Shown in pieces: positions 60,256 to 64,000 of a stretch of DNA of 64,000 nucleotides. The DNA comes from CAZRIZ01 sp050950465 (lineage in GTDB: Bacteria > Patescibacteriota > Saccharimonadia > Saccharimonadales > Saccharimonadaceae). The DNA lies in assembly GCA_050950465.1 (NCBI GenBank), contig JBMNHQ010000001.1, forward strand, positions 1-64,000. Direction: 5' to 3'. A program made the position numbers and the translations under genes. Position 1 is the stretch's first letter, and each line of letters opens with the position of its first letter. Below the pieces are notes generated by a model, which was given only the letters and a program-made list of their open reading frames with translations, did no database searches and was not told where the DNA came from.

Positions 60256-63200
60256 CTACGCCTTCATTTGCATTTTACATCTATCAAATCGCCATAAAAT
60301 CACCCCAACAACAGTCGCTACTAATGCCGCTATTGGGAAAGATTTACCGACACCACCTTTTGGGACGACTGGTGGTTCTTTATAGACACCAACGTAAAAT
60401 GGATCAACTATTACATAGTTAGCCTCTCTGTCTTCGTCATAATCGGCACCGTCTATTAAAGTCATAGTCAATTTAGTCTGACTACCTTCATTACGGAGAT
60501 TAACTTTGCTAGTAATATCAATTAAATTATCGCTCTGTTGTTTGTAAATGCGGAGCGACGCTAGATCAGAATAGTACTCCCCTAAAGTAATATCGATAAC
60601 AGCATTGCCACCGAGCTCTTCACAACTGAGTTGGTAGGTGATGCCACCAATGATGATGACATTGGCTTCAGGAGCAGTTAGTCCACCAGCTAAACTATTA
60701 GCGTTCATCACACCAGCCTGACAAGTACCAGCTAGTGATTCAATAATGGCTTGGTTTACAGCGTTGTCTGCACCTTGGTTATCTGTCTGTCCGTCTAGGC
60801 TAATTTTATTTGGCAATATAATTAAATCGATGGTCTTGGTTGATTCGTTTCCAACTGCATCAGCAAAAGTTACTTTTACAGCATGGTTACCAACGATCAA
60901 TTCGCTAATAACATTAGTCGTTAAACTCCAAGTACCATTATTATTAGTAGCGGAGTAATTAGTGCTGTCGATCTCGACTGTAACTGTAGCGTCATTATCA
61001 TCAACCGTACCACTAAATCCTGGACGAGTGTTGGTGGTTGGTCGCATCGGATTAATAGTACCAACTGGCGGGGTGACATCATAGGTGACAGAGTTGTCAA
61101 CTGAAGTCGAAGCGGTATTGAAGTTGCCAGCTAAGTCTTTAACTTTGTTGGATCCGAGAAACAGAAGAATAGTCTCATTACTAGCTAAACCAATTGCGCT
61201 GGCCATATATTCGGTATCGGAGATCTTAGTCACGTCAGAAACTACACCAGTCGTAGTGCCAGTTAGAGTTAGATCTTCTTTAGCTAAATCAGTCTGCAAA
61301 GATTCAGAAAAGATAATGGTGAATTTAATGTCGTTAATATTGGTAGGATCAGCTTGAGTGGCAGCTTGGTTGACGGTAACGGTTGGGCGATTAGTATCAA
61401 CAGTAACCACGTCCATAAAGTTATAAATATGAGTGTTTCCAAGTGCATCGCTAACAGTTAAATCTATAGTATAAGTACCGTCCGCTAAATCGGTTATGTC
61501 ACCAGCTGATAGGATCCAAGTGCCAGTGCCGTTATTGGTGGTGAGATAATCATTACCATCAATGGTGACGATTACAGTAGCAGTGCTTTCACTAACCGAA
61601 CCAGTTAGCGCTGGGGATTTGCTGTTAGTAATAAGACTATCGATATCAGCGCTTGGAGCGATAGTGTCTTTAAAGATAGTGTTATTGGCAGTACCTACAT
61701 TGCCCACCGCATCAGTTTGCTGAATAGAAACAGCAATATCACCATCGGTATAGCTAGATAGGTCGGTAGTCAGTGTCCATCGGCTAGCAATACAATCAAC
61801 GGCGTGAGATTGGCCACCAATAGTGATGGTTGGTTTCTTATCGCCTGCTGTGCAACCACCGGCCAAAATATAACTAGTTTGGTTGCTACTTGTAGCTGTG
61901 ACTGGTGGATCAATACTGACAACTGGTGCAATACGATCAATCAAGAAGCCGTCTTCAGATTTAGAGGCAGAATTGCCGGCTTCATCTTCGGCTTGAATAA
62001 TGAGCTCGCCAGACTGAGTGACAGTTACTGTGCAATTAACTTTATTAACCCCATCTGCTTGGCAAGTCAGGCTCTCTGGACCGGCAGTAGAACTGCCACC
62101 AATAGATACACCACTGGGCTCAATCTCAGCATTGTCTACTACTTGGATGATAATACCAGTAATGTCATCATTATGAGATTTAATCGGAGCAGTAATGGTG
62201 ATAACTGGATCTACTTCATCGACATCTAATACGGTGATGATAAAGATTGTTTCGCTATATAAGCTAGTAGTATCAGTGGCTCGTACGCGGATGGAATAAG
62301 TATTATTACCAGGCGTATCACCTAAATCATTGGGGCTTTCGTAATCTGGAGCTGCTACGAAGGACAGTGCGCCAGTACTTGAGTCAAGACTAAACTTAGT
62401 GTTGTCTTCATCGCCTGCACCATCCACTAATGTGTAAGTAATAGCACCCTCGTCAGTCGCCGAAACATAGCCTACTGCCGTGGTATTCTCATAAACCTCT
62501 GTGTTAGATAAACTTAAGTTTTGAGGTGGACAATTTGAGCCAGCATTAGTAATACTCCAGTTATAATCGTCAGTTAAGAAGTCTATGGCTGGTTTAGCAG
62601 TACAGTAGTAAATACCAGCTGCACCAAAAGCAACGTTTGATTTTATGACAGACTGCTCGGCCCAACTATTTAATAGTGCGTCATAATGTTCAGTGCTTAG
62701 GCCAGAGTTGTTTAGCATATTACCAGCGTTAGTGAGAGATGAGATTTTAAAATTACTAATATCCTGATTAAATGAAGTGGCTCCATAAAACATAGTGTTC
62801 ATATTACTTACACTGCTGGTATTCCAGTTAAGGACGCCACTACTTTCTCCTGACTCTTTACCATTATTAAATTTAGTAGCAGCATAAAACATATATCTCA
62901 TATTGCTGACACTTGAGGTGGTCCAATTTCCTATCGGTTGATTAAAAGCTTTGGTGCTACCAAACATGTACGACATATCTTTAACATTTTCAGTATTCCA
63001 ACTTCCTATCGGTTGATTAAAAGCTTTAGCGCTTCTAAACATACCAGACATATCTTCCACATTGTCAGTTTTCCAGCCTCCAATTGGAGCATTAAACTTA
63101 GGACTGTTCATGAACGTTTTTGACATATTAGTCACATTGATAGTATTCCAAGTATTCATAGATTCATTACCAGTAAATCTTGCTAGGCCACCGAAAGCAG

Positions 63201-63702
63201 ATGACATATCCGTAACAGCTGATAGGTCAGGAGTATCAGAAGCAGTGAGCTGAATATTTCCCATGCCATAAAAAGCTGACCTAAAGCTTGACCATGGAAT
63301 ATGTCCCCATTGCTTAATCTCTAGTAATTTGTTTCTTTCATCAGTGGCTAAATCAGGAGCATAGAAGTGAAGCGGAGTCGTGGATTTAAGACAAACATCG
63401 TAAGCACCAGCTTCGGCATAAGTATGTTCAGCTAACTTGGTATTAAATGGTTCATAAATATCATTGCAATTCCAAGATACTTGATAAGTGTCAATAGGGT
63501 CATCCTTAAATCTTAAAGTAACTTTTTTGGGTTCGGTTGCTCCAGCTACATTAGTCTGCCAACGCGTTACAAAAAGACTCGCATCACCGTAAAGTGGCGC
63601 TGCTTGAATAGTTTGCACCACACCAAAAAGGCCTAAGAAGGCGATTGCTAAGCCGATAAACACAGGCGGAATTATCTTTATTTTTGTGTGTCTCGCAAAC
63701 AT
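60256..63702 (-). CDS. DUF285 (BspA-like) surface protein with cadherin-like and Ig-like domains
   Basis: 1148 residues. Signal segment (VFIGLAIAFLGLFGVVQTIQA), then DUF285 repeats (about 150-340) such as NVEDMSGMFRSAKAFNQPI, a type found in Mycoplasma and oral-bacterial lipoproteins. A cadherin-like domain (about 395-490), several Ig-like domains (490-980, with VTIDGNDYLTTNNGTGTWIL) and a C-terminal region follow. The end KGGVGKSFPIAALVATVVGVIL plus RCKMQMKA is TM with basic tail; no true LPxTG. ATG 63702 is used with GGAG upstream. Likely host- or cell-contact protein; near-identical DUF285 units are exposed to recombination. Confidence 0.88.
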   Translation of the reverse strand: MFARHTKIKIIPPVFIGLAIAFLGLFGVVQTIQAAPLYGDASLFVTRWQTNVAGATEPKKVTLRFKDDPIDTYQVSWNCNDIYEPFNTKLAEHTYAEAGAYDVCLKSTTPLHFYAPDLATDERNKLLEIKQWGHIPWSSFRSAFYGMGNIQLTASDTPDLSAVTDMSSAFGGLARFTGNESMNTWNTINVTNMSKTFMNSPKFNAPIGGWKTDNVEDMSGMFRSAKAFNQPIGSWNTENVKDMSYMFGSTKAFNQPIGNWTTSSVSNMRYMFYAATKFNNGKESGESSGVLNWNTSSVSNMNTMFYGATSFNQDISNFKISSLTNAGNMLNNSGLSTEHYDALLNSWAEQSVIKSNVAFGAAGIYYCTAKPAIDFLTDDYNWSITNAGSNCPPQNLSLSNTEVYENTTAVGYVSATDEGAITYTLVDGAGDEDNTKFSLDSSTGALSFVAAPDYESPNDLGDTPGNNTYSIRVRATDTTSLYSETIFIITVLDVDEVDPVITITAPIKSHNDDITGIIIQVVDNAEIEPSGVSIGGSSTAGPESLTCQADGVNKVNCTVTVTQSGELIIQAEDEAGNSASKSEDGFLIDRIAPVVSIDPPVTATSSNQTSYILAGGCTAGDKKPTITIGGQSHAVDCIASRWTLTTDLSSYTDGDIAVSIQQTDAVGNVGTANNTIFKDTIAPSADIDSLITNSKSPALTGSVSESTATVIVTIDGNDYLTTNNGTGTWILSAGDITDLADGTYTIDLTVSDALGNTHIYNFMDVVTVDTNRPTVTVNQAATQADPTNINDIKFTIIFSESLQTDLAKEDLTLTGTTTGVVSDVTKISDTEYMASAIGLASNETILLFLGSNKVKDLAGNFNTASTSVDNSVTYDVTPPVGTINPMRPTTNTRPGFSGTVDDNDATVTVEIDSTNYSATNNNGTWSLTTNVISELIVGNHAVKVTFADAVGNESTKTIDLIILPNKISLDGQTDNQGADNAVNQAIIESLAGTCQAGVMNANSLAGGLTAPEANVIIIGGITYQLSCEELGGNAVIDITLGEYYSDLASLRIYKQQSDNLIDITSKVNLRNEGSQTKLTMTLIDGADYDEDREANYVIVDPFYVGVYKEPPVVPKGGVGKSFPIAALVATVVGVILWRFDRCKMQMKA

Positions 63703-63808
63703 CAACCAAACTCCATTTTTATGGTTATGTGTCTTATATTATACCACAAGCATCATCGGAAAACTGATTTCTATTTACAATGCATACTAAAAGTAAGATG
63801 CGGACAAG

Positions 63809-64000
63809 TTATGCCACAAGTGGCAGTTTGAAGCCAAAAGTACTACCCTCGCCCTCAACTGATTTGAAGATAATTTCACCACCGTGTGTGTCAATAATCT
63901 TCTTAGCTAGATACAGTCCTACACCAGTACCGTCTGGTCGACGCTTGCGTGCATTGCTAGCACGGAAAAATTTGCCAAACAAGTTTGCTTGATCTTTGGC
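63809..64000 (-). CDS. Sensor histidine kinase, C-terminal fragment (cut by window edge)
   Basis: Only the last 63 residues are visible. The HATPase_c end shows FGKFFRASNARKRRPDGTG, GVGLYLAKKIID and a final FGFKLPLVA. It closely matches the same part of the kinase at 6715-8118 (FDKFFRASNGRKRRPDGTG, GIGLYLVQEII), so the two are paralogues of one kinase family. Confidence 0.88.
   Translation of the reverse strand, partial: AKDQANLFGKFFRASNARKRRPDGTGVGLYLAKKIIDTHGGEIIFKSVEGEGSTFGFKLPLVA

Overview
The window reads as chromosome of a host-associated Candidate Phyla Radiation bacterium, most likely Candidatus Saccharibacteria (TM7); this is inferred from gene content, not from a marker gene. Signs are an XRE-MurA fusion, a MurT/GatD pair without the usual zinc ribbon, a membrane-anchored two-AAA Clp protein, sortase-type surface proteins with cysteine-bearing repeats, a type IV pilin-like cluster, a ComEC-type protein, many apparently leaderless mRNAs, compact spacing and encoded CCA on all ten tRNAs. 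The left edge holds the end of a Firmicutes-type large serine recombinase, so a mobile element adjoins the window.

Layout. 1-1.2 kb: recombinase tail and tRNA-Glu. 1.3-6.7 kb: two envelope-protein units, the second an LPVTG protein with seven 38-residue repeats. 6.7-8.6 kb: divergent histidine kinase and receiver protein. 8.6-9.3 kb: tRNA-Arg and tRNA-His with repeats. 9.3-13.3 kb: six pilin-like genes. 13.3-18.4 kb: murB, thyA, folA, tmk, a Nudix gene and tRNAs. 18.4-25.3 kb: XRE-murA, Clp-like ATPase, murT-gatD. 25.4-30.1 kb: three tRNA-Pro genes, a peptidoglycan-deacetylase-like gene, rny. 30.6-32.9 kb: tsaB, tsaE and a frameshifted comEC. 32.9-35.4 kb: three small genes behind elaborate structured leaders, then a possible ncRNA. 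35.4-37.3 kb: tRNA-Lys with an exact 186-bp tandem repeat, and an endonuclease III homologue. 37.3-47.3 kb: surface-protein locus (Ig-like protein, DUF916-like protein, three small secreted proteins, an 1858-residue RCC1-repeat protein). 47.5-51.2 kb: two ATP-grasp ligases, a RimB-like protease and a QEGLA-motif metallopeptidase. 51.2-56.6 kb: dnaJ and dnaK, both with CIRCE operators. 56.8-64 kb: P-type ATPase, MBL hydrolase, DUF285 surface protein, and a kinase cut by the window edge.

The most unusual structure lies between genes. Short hairpin elements sit beside tRNA genes, dnaJ, dnaK and two envelope operons. Most are accompanied by a partial copy of the neighbouring gene end: the 3' part of the T arm of tRNA-Glu, Lys, Gly and Pro, the 5' part of tRNA-His, the first codons of dnaJ, or half of the dnaK CIRCE. 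Several elements also carry inverted copies of the adjacent target sequence. At least two further families of structured intergenic repeats (A, with complementary hairpin loops; B, with long terminal inverted repeats) are dispersed in the window. A second candidate system is the set of three small genes at 32.9-35.1 kb, each with promoter, conserved 5' RNA module, long hairpin, short hairpin at the ribosome-binding site and its own terminator.

Functionally the window is dominated by envelope biology (MurA, MurB, MurT/GatD, deacetylase, sortase-type and WxL-like surface proteins), thymidylate and folate metabolism (ThyA, DHFR, Tmk), RNA metabolism (Rny, tRNAs, TsaB/TsaE) and CIRCE-controlled chaperones.
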